Under the pieces are notes generated by a model. The model worked only from the letters and a program-made list of their open reading frames with translations, was not told where the DNA came from and searched no databases. A stretch of DNA of 64,000 bases, taken from Palsa-506 sp963709075. Its GTDB lineage: Bacteria; Actinomycetota; Actinomycetes; Streptosporangiales; Streptosporangiaceae. The translations under genes were made by a program, and so were the position numbers. The DNA lies in the NCBI GenBank assembly GCA_963709075.1, contig CAVPUY010000014.1, positions 1,116,001-1,180,000 of the forward strand. The letters run 5' to 3'. Shown here one piece after another: positions 1 through 8,024 of this stretch; positions within the stretch are counted from its first letter, which is position 1, and every line of letters begins with the position of its first letter.

Positions 1-1122
1 GACGGCAAGGAGTTCGCGTTCACCGCCGAGGTGGACGTCCGGCCGAGCTTCGAGATCCCTGACCTGGACGGCATGCCGGTGACCGTGGACGACGCCGAGG
101 TCACCCCCGATCAGGTCGAGGAGTACATCGGCGCGCTGCGTGAGCGGTTCGCCTCGCTGAAGGGCGCCGACCGGCCGGTGGCCGATGGCGACTACGTCTC
201 GATCGACCTGTCGGCCGGCGTGGACGGCGAGCCGGTGGAGGACGCGCAGGCCAGCGGGATCTCCTACGAGGTCGGCAGCGCCTCCATGCTGGACGGGCTT
301 GATGACGCGCTGATCGGGATGGCGGCCGGTGACACCAAGACCTTCACCGCGGAGCTGGCCGGCGGCAAGCTGGCCGGGATGCAGGCGGAAGTCACCGTCA
401 CGGTGCACAGCGTGAAGGTGAAGGAAGTGCCTGAGCTCGACGACGAGTTCGCCCAGCTGTCGAGCGAGTTCGACACGCTCGGCGAGCTGCGTGCCGGGAC
501 CAGGGAGCAGCTGTCGGCGATGCGCCAGGCCGGCCAGGCCGAGCAGGCGCGCGAGCGTGCGCTCGACGCTGTGCTGGCCAAGGTCGACATCCCGCTGCCG
601 GAGAACCTGGTCGAGCAGGAGGTCCAGCTGCGCAGGCAGTCGCTGGACGATCGGCTGCAGCGATCCAACTCGGGCCGGGATGCCTATCTCGAGGCTGTCG
701 GCATGACCGAAGAAGAGCTCGAGGCCGAGTTCGGCCGGGACGCGCGGCGGTCGGTCAAGGCCGGGTTCATCCTGGACAAGCTGGCCGGCCAGGAAGATCT
801 CAGGGTGGACCAGGCCGAGCTGAGCGCCTACGTCACCGAGCAGGCATACCGGATGGGCGTCCCGCCGGACCGGCTGGCCAAGGAACTCGCCGACCGCGGC
901 CAGCTTGGCTCCGCCGTGGCCGACGTGCTGCGGAGCAAGGCGCTCCGGCTGATCGCCGAGCGCGCCAAGGTGACCGACGAGTCCGGCAACGAGGTGGACC
1001 TGACGCCGGCCGCCCCTGAGGTGCCGGACGGGACGGACCAGCCGGACGATGCGGCCGAGGCCGCCGGGTCGGACGAAGCCGGGCTCATGACCGAGGCCGC
1101 CGGCGAGAGCACCGAGGAGTAG
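1..1122 (+). CDS. tig: Trigger factor (ribosome-associated chaperone / prolyl isomerase), 5' end outside window
   Basis: The reading frame is open from base 1, so the N-terminal ribosome-binding part is largely missing. The visible part begins with the end of the N-domain (VRPSFEIPDLDG, typical of trigger factor), then an FKBP-type PPIase domain (DGDYVSIDLSAGVDG to about residue 135 of the fragment) and the helical C-terminal chaperone domain. The C-terminus ends in an acidic, Ala/Glu-rich tail common in actinobacterial homologues. Trigger factor binds nascent chains at the ribosome exit tunnel. Its position directly before clpP1-clpP2-clpX is the conserved actinobacterial order. Identification is firm; only the true start is unseen. 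Confidence 0.95.
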   Translation, partial: DGKEFAFTAEVDVRPSFEIPDLDGMPVTVDDAEVTPDQVEEYIGALRERFASLKGADRPVADGDYVSIDLSAGVDGEPVEDAQASGISYEVGSASMLDGLDDALIGMAAGDTKTFTAELAGGKLAGMQAEVTVTVHSVKVKEVPELDDEFAQLSSEFDTLGELRAGTREQLSAMRQAGQAEQARERALDAVLAKVDIPLPENLVEQEVQLRRQSLDDRLQRSNSGRDAYLEAVGMTEEELEAEFGRDARRSVKAGFILDKLAGQEDLRVDQAELSAYVTEQAYRMGVPPDRLAKELADRGQLGSAVADVLRSKALRLIAERAKVTDESGNEVDLTPAAPEVPDGTDQPDDAAEAAGSDEAGLMTEAAGESTEE

Positions 1123-1370
1123 TCGGTCACCGCGCCCGCTGCGGCGATCGACCACGCTCCGGCCAACGACGGTCCAGCCAGCCACGCTCCAACCAACCAC
1201 GCCCCGACCCGCACCCGCCGACCCGCCACCCGCCAAGGTATGCGGCCGCGCGGTCCAGCACATCGGGAGGCAGCCGGGCCGCGGCGCCCGGCCGGGCTTG
1301 CCCGGGCCGGCCGGCGTGCGCCTACAGCGAACAGGCGGGAGCGGCGGACTAGCAGGCGCCGGTAGCGGGT

Positions 1371-1376
1371 TAGGGT
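1371..1376 (+). promoter_or_regulatory. Putative -10 element (TAGGGT) of the clpP1 promoter
   Basis: TAGGGT lies 8 nt before an ATG at 1385 and 44 nt before the GTG at 1421. It fits the actinobacterial TANNNT -10 consensus. I see no convincing -35 hexamer. The 248 bp between tig and here contains no gene. Confidence 0.35.
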
Positions 1377-1420
1377 CACTGTCAATGAAACGAAGAGCGA
1401 TGGAACGAGGAGGGCACACC

Positions 1421-2062
1421 GTGAGGACGCCTCCCCCAGCCGACGAGCCCGCGAGCATCCTGGCCCGGGTCGCCGAGGCACCGCCGGGCCAGCTGATGGG
1501 CGAGCAGGTATTCCAGCGCCTGCTGCGGCACCGGATCGTGTTCCTCGGCCAGCAGGTCGACGACGAGCTTGCCAACCGGATCTGTGCCGAGTTCGTGCTG
1601 CTCGCCGCCGAGGACAGCAGGCGTGACATCAGCCTGTACATCAACTCCCCGGGCGGCTCGGTCAGCGCCGGGTTCGCCATCTACGACGTGATGCAGTTCG
1701 TGCCGAACGACGTCGCCACCTATGCGATGGGCATGGCGGCGTCGATGGGCCAGTTCCTGCTCTGCGCCGGCACCACCGGCAAGCGCTACGCGCTGCCGCA
1801 CTCCCAGATCCTGCTGCACCAGCCGCACGGCGGCATCGGCGGTACCGCGTCGGACATCCGGATCCAGGCCGAGCAGATCCTCTACCTCAAGCACACGCTG
1901 GCCGAGCGGACGGCGTTCCACACCGGGCAGACGGTCCAGCAGGTCGAGACCGACTCTGACCGGGACCGCTGGTTCACCGCCGACGAGGCCAAGGACTACG
2001 GCTTCGTCGACCACGTGGTCCGCAGCGCCATGGAGGTCCCGTCAGAAGGGCCGGTCTCATGA
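1421..2062 (+). CDS. clpP1: ATP-dependent Clp protease proteolytic subunit ClpP1
   Basis: Serine peptidase of the ClpP family (S14), which forms the proteolytic chamber with ClpP2 and is fed by ClpX or ClpC. The catalytic Ser lies in GMAASMGQ and the His in LLHQPHGG, with the family landmark YINSPGGS. I chose GTG 1421 because AGGAGG sits 7 nt upstream (1408-1413). An in-frame ATG at 1385 gives 12 more residues and could be used if the message starts near 1383, just after TAGGGT. The gene overlaps clpP2 by 4 nt (ATGA), indicating translational coupling. About 213 residues, normal for the family. Confidence 0.95.
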   Translation: MRTPPPADEPASILARVAEAPPGQLMGEQVFQRLLRHRIVFLGQQVDDELANRICAEFVLLAAEDSRRDISLYINSPGGSVSAGFAIYDVMQFVPNDVATYAMGMAASMGQFLLCAGTTGKRYALPHSQILLHQPHGGIGGTASDIRIQAEQILYLKHTLAERTAFHTGQTVQQVETDSDRDRWFTADEAKDYGFVDHVVRSAMEVPSEGPVS

Positions 2063-2742
2063 ATCGGATACCGGGAGAGCAGGACGCCATGCTGGCCGCG
2101 AGCCGGACGGCCGGGCGGCTAGCCGAGTCGCGGTACGTCCTGCCGTCGTTCGTGGAGCGGACGTCGTACGGGATCAAGGAAATGAACCCGTACAACAAGC
2201 TCTTCGAGGAGCGGATCATCTTCCTCGGCGTGCAGATCGACGACGCCTCGGCGAACGACGTGATGGCGCAGCTGATCACGCTGGAGTCGATCGACCCCGA
2301 CAGGGACATCATCATCTACATCAACTCGCCCGGCGGGTCGATGACGTCGATGATGGCGATCTACGACACGATGCAGTACATCCAGCCGGAGATCCAGACG
2401 TTCTGCCTGGGCCAGGCCGCCTCGGCGGCCGCGGTGCTGCTGGCGGCCGGTACCAAGGGCAAGCGGATGGCGCTGCCCAACGCGCGCATCCTGATCCACC
2501 AGCCGGCGATCGAGAGCGGCTACGGGCAGTCAAGCGACCTGGAGATCCAGGCCAACGAGATCCTGCGGATGCGCACCGCGATGGAGAAGGTGCTTGCCTT
2601 CCATACCGGCAAGGACGAGGATCAGATCCGCCGGGATATCGAACGGGACAAGTTCCTCACCGCCGCCGAGGCCATGGAGTATGGCCTCGTGGATGAGGTT
2701 CTGACGATGCTGAAGCGCAAGACCGAGGTAGGGTCGAAGTAG
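2059..2742 (+). CDS. clpP2: ATP-dependent Clp protease proteolytic subunit ClpP2
   Basis: Second ClpP paralogue, 227 residues. In actinobacteria ClpP1 and ClpP2 assemble as two different heptameric rings, and this pair fits that arrangement. The catalytic Ser is in GQAASAAAV and the His in LIHQPA; YINSPGGS is also present. The start codon overlaps the clpP1 stop, so the two are made from one message. The C-terminus is basic (KRKTEVGSK). About 180 bp separates it from clpX, so clpX may be partly independently expressed. Confidence 0.95.
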   Translation: MNRIPGEQDAMLAASRTAGRLAESRYVLPSFVERTSYGIKEMNPYNKLFEERIIFLGVQIDDASANDVMAQLITLESIDPDRDIIIYINSPGGSMTSMMAIYDTMQYIQPEIQTFCLGQAASAAAVLLAAGTKGKRMALPNARILIHQPAIESGYGQSSDLEIQANEILRMRTAMEKVLAFHTGKDEDQIRRDIERDKFLTAAEAMEYGLVDEVLTMLKRKTEVGSK

Positions 2743-2921
2743 CCGGCCGGGATTCAGTTCCTGGCCGGCACGCCGGCTGACGGGCCGCTTGCGCTGCAAC
2801 TCGGGGCCCTGAGGCGGTACCGTCATATCCTGGAGTAGGAAAGGCCGACGGCGAGGCGCTCGTCGCCGGCTGACATGGCCGCGAGGCCGCCTCGCGGCGG
2901 CCCTGGCAGAGGAGTAGCTGG

Positions 2922-4196
2922 GTGGCACGTATCGGCGACGGTGGTGACCTGCTGAAGTGCTCGTTCTGCGGCAAGAGCCAGAAGCAGGTCAAGAAGCTCA
3001 TTGCCGGGCCCGGCGTGTACATCTGCGACGAGTGCATCGATCTCTGCAACGAGATCATCGAGGAAGAGCTGTCCGAGCCGCCCGAACTCAAATGGGACAG
3101 CCTGCCCAAGCCACGGGAGATCTACGAGTTCCTCGACGCCTACGTCATCGGCCAGGAGAAGGCCAAGAAGGCGCTGTCGGTCGCGGTCTACAACCATTAC
3201 AAGCGGGTGCAGTCCGGCGGCGAGCGGGCCGGCGAGGACGGCGTCGAGCTGGCCAAGTCGAACATCCTGCTGCTCGGGCCGACCGGTTCCGGCAAGACGC
3301 TGCTGGCCCAGACGCTCGCCCGGCTGCTTAACGTGCCGTTCGCGATCGCCGACGCCACCGCGCTGACCGAGGCGGGCTACGTCGGCGAGGACGTCGAGAA
3401 CATCCTGCTCAAGCTCATCCAGGCCGCTGACTACGACGTCAAGAAGGCCGAGACCGGCATCATCTACATCGACGAGATCGACAAGATCGCCAGGAAGAGC
3501 GAGAACCCGTCGATCACCAGGGACGTCTCCGGCGAGGGCGTGCAGCAGGCGCTGCTGAAGATCCTGGAGGGGACGACCGCCTCGGTACCCCCGCAGGGCG
3601 GCAGGAAGCACCCGCACCAGGAGTTCATCCAGATCGACACGACGAACGTGCTGTTCATCTGCGGCGGCGCGTTCGCCGGCCTGGAGAAGATCATCGAGAC
3701 CAGGGTCGGCCGCGGCGGGATCGGCTTCGGCGGCGTGCTCCGGGTCAAGAACGACCGCGACCTGGTGGACGCGTTCCTCGAAGTGATGCCGGAGGACCTG
3801 CTCAAGTTCGGCATGATCCCGGAGTTCGTCGGCCGGCTGCCGGTGATCACCAGCGTGCACAACCTGGACCGCGAGGCGCTGATCCGGATCCTGACCGAGC
3901 CGCGCAACGCGCTGGTCCGGCAGTACCGGCGGCTGTTCGAGCTGGACGGCGTCGACCTGGAGTTCACCGACGACGCCCTGGACGCCGTGGCCGACCAGGC
4001 CAACCTGCGCGGCACCGGCGCCCGCGGGCTGCGGGCGATCCTGGAGGAAGTGCTGCTTTCGGTGATGTACGAGGTGCCGAGCCGCAAGGACGTCGAGCGC
4101 GTGGTGATCACCTCCGAGGCCGTGCTGGAGAACGTGAACCCGACGCTGGTGCCGCGCGACGTCGCGCGGCGTACCCCGCGGGAGAAGTCGGCCTGA
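2922..4196 (+). CDS. clpX: ClpX, AAA+ unfoldase subunit of the Clp protease
   Basis: 424 residues. The N-terminal zinc-binding domain shows CSFCGK and CDECIDLC, giving the four-Cys site used for substrate and adaptor binding. An AAA+ module follows, with Walker A GPTGSGKT, Walker B IIYIDEIDK and a sensor/C-terminal domain. ClpX unfolds tagged proteins and threads them into ClpP. The start is GTG 2922, preceded by GAGGAG at about 2909-2914. It lies directly downstream of clpP2 on the same strand. The long antisense frame across it is a codon-bias shadow. Confidence 0.97.
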   Translation: MARIGDGGDLLKCSFCGKSQKQVKKLIAGPGVYICDECIDLCNEIIEEELSEPPELKWDSLPKPREIYEFLDAYVIGQEKAKKALSVAVYNHYKRVQSGGERAGEDGVELAKSNILLLGPTGSGKTLLAQTLARLLNVPFAIADATALTEAGYVGEDVENILLKLIQAADYDVKKAETGIIYIDEIDKIARKSENPSITRDVSGEGVQQALLKILEGTTASVPPQGGRKHPHQEFIQIDTTNVLFICGGAFAGLEKIIETRVGRGGIGFGGVLRVKNDRDLVDAFLEVMPEDLLKFGMIPEFVGRLPVITSVHNLDREALIRILTEPRNALVRQYRRLFELDGVDLEFTDDALDAVADQANLRGTGARGLRAILEEVLLSVMYEVPSRKDVERVVITSEAVLENVNPTLVPRDVARRTPREKSA

Positions 4197-4284
4197 CGCC
4201 GGCGGCGGGTGGCCTCGCCGTTCTCGGGCCGGCCGCCGAGCCAGCTGATCAGTGGCCGTGGCGCAGCGCGTTCCCCGCACTGTC

Positions 4285-4290
4285 TAGACT
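4285..4290 (+). promoter_or_regulatory. Putative -10 element (TAGACT) of a leaderless valS promoter
   Basis: TAGACT ends 8 nt before the GTG start of valS and no Shine-Dalgarno sequence lies between them. Transcription starting 6-8 nt after the hexamer would begin at or next to the start codon. The -35 region is not clear. Confidence 0.4.
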
Positions 4291-4298
4291 CACCTGAC

Positions 4299-7049
4299 GT
4301 GACCGGACAAGACCGCCGCCAGCTTCCGCCGCAGTACGCCCCGGCCGAGGTCGAAGCGCGCCGCTACGAGCAATGGGAATCGGCCGGGATGTTCGGCGCC
4401 GATCCGGCGGACGTCTCGGCGTCGGCGCCGGCCTACTCCATCGTCATCCCGCCGCCGAACGTCACCGGCTCGCTGCACATCGGCCACGCGCTCGACCACA
4501 CCCTGATGGACACGCTGGTCCGGCGCCGCCGGATGCAGGGCTACACGACGCTCTGGCTGCCCGGCATGGACCATGCGGGCATCGCCACCCAGAACGTGGT
4601 CGAGCGCGAGCTTGCCAGGGAGGGACTGTCCCGGCACGACCTGGGCCGGGACGAGTTCGTGCGGCGGGTGTGGCAGTGGAAGGCAGAGTCCGGCGGGAAG
4701 ATCCTCGGCCAGATGCGCAGGCTCGGCGACAGCGTGGACTGGTCGCGCGAGCGGTTCACCATGGACGAGGGCCTGTCCCGCGCCGTCCAGACGATCTTCA
4801 AGCGGCTGTTCGACGACGGGCTGATCTACCGGGCGCAGCGGATCATCAACTGGTGCCCGCGCTGCCTGACCGCGCTGTCGGACATCGAGGTAGACCACAC
4901 CGAGGACGAGGGCGAGCTCGTCTCGATCAGGTACGGCGACGGCGCGGACTCGATCGTGGTCGCCACCACCAGGGTGGAGACCATGCTCGGCGACACCGGC
5001 GTTGCCGTGCACCCGGACGACCCCAGGTACAGCCACCTGGTCGGCCGGGAGCTTGCCCTGCCGCTGTCCGGCCGCCGCATCCCGGTGGTTGCCGACCCGC
5101 ATGTGGACCCGCAGTTCGGCACCGGCGCGGTGAAGGTAACCCCGGCACACGACCCGGACGACTTCGAGATCGGCCGGCGGCATGGCCTGCCCAGCCTGAC
5201 GATCATGGACGAGCGGGCGGTGATCACCGCGCACGGGCCTTTCCTCGGCCTGGACCGGTTCGAGGCCAGGCCGGCCGTGCTCGCCGCGCTCAGGGAAGAG
5301 GGCAGGGTGGTCGCCGAGCGGCGGCCCTACCTGCACGCGGTCGGGCACTGCGGCCGGTGCGGCACGACCGTCGAGCCGAGGCTGTCGCTGCAGTGGTTCG
5401 TCAAGGTCGGCCCGCTGGCCAAGGCGGCCGGCGACGCGGTCAGGGACGGCCGGGTCAGGATCCACCCCCAGGAGATGGCCGCCAGGTACTTCGACTGGGT
5501 CGACGACATGCACGACTGGTGCATCAGCAGGCAGCTGTGGTGGGGGCACCGGATCCCGGTCTGGTACGGGCCAGACGGCGAGGTCCGCTGCGTCGGCCCG
5601 GACGAGGCGCCGCCAGCCGGCCAGGGCTGGGCCCAGGATCCCGACGTGCTGGACACCTGGTTCTCCTCCGCGCTGTGGCCGTTCTCCACCCTGGGCTGGC
5701 CGGATGACACCGCCGACCTGCGCGCGTTCTACCCCACCAGCGTGCTGGTCACCGGCTACGACATCCTGTTCTTCTGGGTCGCGCGGATGATGATGTTCGG
5801 CCTTTACGCGATGGCTGACCGGGGACCGGACCGCTCGGTGCCGTTCCGCGACGTGGCCCTGCACGGCCTGGTGCGCGATCAGCACGGGAAGAAGATGTCC
5901 AAGTCGCGCGGTAACACCGTGGACCCGCTGGACTGGATCGACCGATTCGGCGCGGACGCTACCCGGTTCACGCTGGCCCGCGGGTCCAGTCCTGGCGGTG
6001 ACGTCGCTATCTCCGAGGAGTGGGTTGCCGGGGCGCGGAACTTCTGTAACAAGCTCTGGAACGCGACCAGGTTCGCGCTGCTCAACGGCGTTGGCGCCGC
6101 GGCTGGCGGGGTGGCCGATGCTGCTGAGCAACCTGATGTTGCTGGGCTGGCTGATGCGCGCGCACTGCCGGTGCCGGACCGGTGGATCTTGTCCCGGCTG
6201 GCCGCCGTCACCGCGGAGACTGATGCGCTGCTCGAGCATTTCGAGTTCGCCAAGGCCTGCGATGCTCTCTATCACTTTGCCTGGGACGAGTTCTGCGACT
6301 GGTACCTGGAGCTGGCCAAGCCCGCGCTGACCGGGGCCGACGAGGCCACCGCGGCGGCGACCAGGTCGGTGCTCGGATTCGTGCTCGACCGGCTGCTCAG
6401 GCTGCTGCATCCGGTGATGCCGTTCGTCACCGACGAGCTGTGGACCGCGCTGACCGGCGGCACGACCGTACTCGCCGCTGCCTGGCCAGGGCGCCGGGCC
6501 GGCCGCGACGAGAACGCTCCTGGCCGCCTGGCCGCCTTCGCCGACCCGGCGGCGGAGGCCGAGGTCGGCGCGCTGATGCGGCTGGTCACCGAGGTGCGCA
6601 GGTTCCGCTCTGATCAGGGCCTGCGGCCGGCGCAGCCGGTGGCCGCCGCGCTGGCCGGGATCGAGGCGACGCCGCTGGCGGCCCACGAGGCACGGATCAG
6701 GGCGCTGCTCCGGCTGACCGGGCCGGCCGCTGATTTCACGCCGACGGCATCGGTGCAGGCGGAGGGGGTTACCGTCCGGCTGGACACGGCCGCGACGATC
6801 GACGTGGCCGCCGAGCGGCGCCGGCTGGAGAAGGATCTTGCCGTTGCGCGGGCGGATGCCGATGCGTCGCAGCGCAAGCTGGGCACCCCGTCATTTGTCG
6901 AGCGGGCGCCGGCCGCGGTGGTCGCCAAGAGCCGTGACCGGCTGGCCGCCGCCCAGGCCGAGATCACCAGGATCGAGGCCCGCCTGTCCGCCCTGCCCGC
7001 ACCACCCCAGCAGCCCGCTCAGCCCGCCCAGCCCGCGCCGCCCCAGTAA
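4299..7049 (+). CDS. valS: Valyl-tRNA synthetase
   Basis: Class I aminoacyl-tRNA synthetase of about 916 residues that charges tRNA-Val. It has the HIGH-type motif as HIGHA (in GSLHIGHALDH), the KMSKS loop (GKKMSKSRGN), an editing CP1 domain in between (TTRVETMLGDTG) and the C-terminal coiled coil. The start is taken at GTG 4299, because a typical ValS N-terminus (QYAPAEVEARRYEQW) follows and a TAGACT -10 element lies just upstream. The last 15 or so codons encode a Gln-Pro-Ala repeat tail made from the same DNA repeat that fills the next 900 bp, so the tail is probably not functional sequence. Confidence 0.96.
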   Translation: MTGQDRRQLPPQYAPAEVEARRYEQWESAGMFGADPADVSASAPAYSIVIPPPNVTGSLHIGHALDHTLMDTLVRRRRMQGYTTLWLPGMDHAGIATQNVVERELAREGLSRHDLGRDEFVRRVWQWKAESGGKILGQMRRLGDSVDWSRERFTMDEGLSRAVQTIFKRLFDDGLIYRAQRIINWCPRCLTALSDIEVDHTEDEGELVSIRYGDGADSIVVATTRVETMLGDTGVAVHPDDPRYSHLVGRELALPLSGRRIPVVADPHVDPQFGTGAVKVTPAHDPDDFEIGRRHGLPSLTIMDERAVITAHGPFLGLDRFEARPAVLAALREEGRVVAERRPYLHAVGHCGRCGTTVEPRLSLQWFVKVGPLAKAAGDAVRDGRVRIHPQEMAARYFDWVDDMHDWCISRQLWWGHRIPVWYGPDGEVRCVGPDEAPPAGQGWAQDPDVLDTWFSSALWPFSTLGWPDDTADLRAFYPTSVLVTGYDILFFWVARMMMFGLYAMADRGPDRSVPFRDVALHGLVRDQHGKKMSKSRGNTVDPLDWIDRFGADATRFTLARGSSPGGDVAISEEWVAGARNFCNKLWNATRFALLNGVGAAAGGVADAAEQPDVAGLADARALPVPDRWILSRLAAVTAETDALLEHFEFAKACDALYHFAWDEFCDWYLELAKPALTGADEATAAATRSVLGFVLDRLLRLLHPVMPFVTDELWTALTGGTTVLAAAWPGRRAGRDENAPGRLAAFADPAAEAEVGALMRLVTEVRRFRSDQGLRPAQPVAAALAGIEATPLAAHEARIRALLRLTGPAADFTPTASVQAEGVTVRLDTAATIDVAAERRRLEKDLAVARADADASQRKLGTPSFVERAPAAVVAKSRDRLAAAQAEITRIEARLSALPAPPQQPAQPAQPAPPQ

Positions 7050-7155
7050 GCCCGCCCAGCCCGCGCTGCCCCAGCAGCCCTCCTAGCCCGTGCCGCCCCA
7101 GCAGCCCGCCCAGCCCGTGCCGGCCCCCATCAGCCCGCACCGGCCGCCCGAACGG

Positions 7156-7217
7156 AAGGTGGTGGATCGCGCGATCGCTCACCTCTGGTGGTGCGTGAAT
7201 GCGCGATCCACCACCTT
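7156..7217. repeat. Long inverted repeat (hairpin), copy 1
   Basis: The arm AAGGTGGTGGATCGCGC (7156-7172) is exactly complementary to 7201-7217, with a 28-nt loop. It lies about 110 bp after valS and could act as a bidirectional terminator or an RNA-stabilising structure. No T-run follows. Confidence 0.75.
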
Positions 7218-7451
7218 GGCTGGCGCGGGCTGACTGGCGGGGGAGCGGACGGACGGCGGAGAGCGAGTCCGGCGGGCGGGGAGCGGCGGGAGGCGGGCAG
7301 GGCGGGGCGGCGGCCGGGCTCTGGCCGGCGGGCTGCTACCCCAGCAGCCCGCCTAGCCCGCGCTGCCCAGCAGCCCGCCTAGCCCGTGCCGGCCCCAGCA
7401 GCCTGCCTAGCCCGTGCCGGCCCCAGCAGCCCGCACCGGCCGCCCGAACGG

Positions 7452-7513
7452 AAGGTGGTGGATCGCGCGATCGCTCACCTCTGGTGGTGCGTGAATGCGC
7501 GATCCACCACCTT
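7452..7513. repeat. Long inverted repeat (hairpin), copy 2
   Basis: Same 17-nt arms as copy 1, at 7452-7468 and 7497-7513, fully conserved including the loop. Confidence 0.75.
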
Positions 7514-7781
7514 GGCTGGCGCGGTGCTGACTGGCGGGGGAGCAGACGGACGGCCGGGAGCGGGTCCGGGGAGCGGACGGACGGCGGAGAGCGAGTCCGG
7601 CGGGCGGGGAGCGGCGGGAGGCGGGCAGGGCGGGGCGGCGGCCGGGCTCTGGCCGGCGGGCTGCTACCCCAGCAGCCCGCCTAGCCCGCGCTGCCCAGCA
7701 GCCCGCCTAGCCCGTGCCGGCCCCAGCAGCCTGCCTAGCCCGTGCCGGCGCCCCATCAGCCCGCACCGGCCGCCCGAACGG

Positions 7782-7835
7782 AAGGTGGTGGATCGCTCAC
7801 CTCTGGTGGTGCGTGAATGCGCGATCCACCACCTT
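7782..7835. repeat. Long inverted repeat (hairpin), copy 3, with shortened left arm
   Basis: The left arm is 7782-7796 and the right arm 7819-7835. Compared with copies 1 and 2, 8 nt (a repeated GCGCGATC-type step) are missing at the top of the left arm. A 15-bp stem remains. Confidence 0.7.
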
Positions 7836-7982
7836 GGCTGGCGCGGGCTGACTGGCGGGGGGAGCGGATGGACGGTAGGGGAGGGTCCGGCGGGCGGGGA
7901 GCGGCGGGAGGCGGGCGGGGCGGCGGCCGGGCTCTGGCCGGCGGCTGGTGGCGGGGCGGGCGGTCCGCTCGGCCGGGGCCAG

Positions 7983-7988
7983 TAGGCT
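7983..7988 (+). promoter_or_regulatory. Putative -10 element (TAGGCT) upstream of folC
   Basis: TAGGCT is followed after exactly 6 nt by a GTG at 7995 that opens a 9-codon frame running into the folC start. The same hexamer-to-start spacing recurs before several genes in this window. Confidence 0.4.
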
Positions 7989-7994
7989 GCGAGG

Positions 7995-8024
7995 GTGAAC
8001 GCTCTTAGCTGCGGGCTGTCGTGA
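7995..8024 (+). CDS. Putative 9-codon leader peptide overlapping the folC start
   Basis: GTG 7995 opens MNALSCGLS and stops at TGA 8022-8024, overlapping the folC GTG at 8021 (GTGA). If transcription starts 6 nt after TAGGCT, this would be a leaderless leader ORF translationally coupled to folC. It may be chance; there is no run of codons for one amino acid that would suggest attenuation. Confidence 0.25.
   Translation: MNALSCGLS

Larger units (their letters stand above)
7010..7940. repeat. GC-rich tandem repeat block between valS and folC (three long units of about 296 and 330 bp)
   Basis: Three long units begin with the same sequence (CGGCCGCCCGAACGGAAGG) at 7141, 7437 and 7767, giving periods of 296 and 330 bp; the second unit has about 34 extra bases. 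Each contains a hairpin segment, a G-rich segment and a C-rich segment built from short CCCAGCAGCCCGCC-like motifs. The C-rich motif already begins inside the 3' end of valS. Open frames run through the block only because stops are rare at this base composition; none has a recognisable product. Confidence 0.85.

Noticed and set aside
4290..6686. 798-codon minus-strand frame across valS
   Set aside because: It mirrors a firmly identified synthetase; long antisense frames are expected at this GC content and the product has no recognisable motif.
7199..8008. Open frames in the valS-folC repeat block
   Set aside because: They change with the repeat copies, have Gly/Arg/Ala low-complexity composition and no homologous features.
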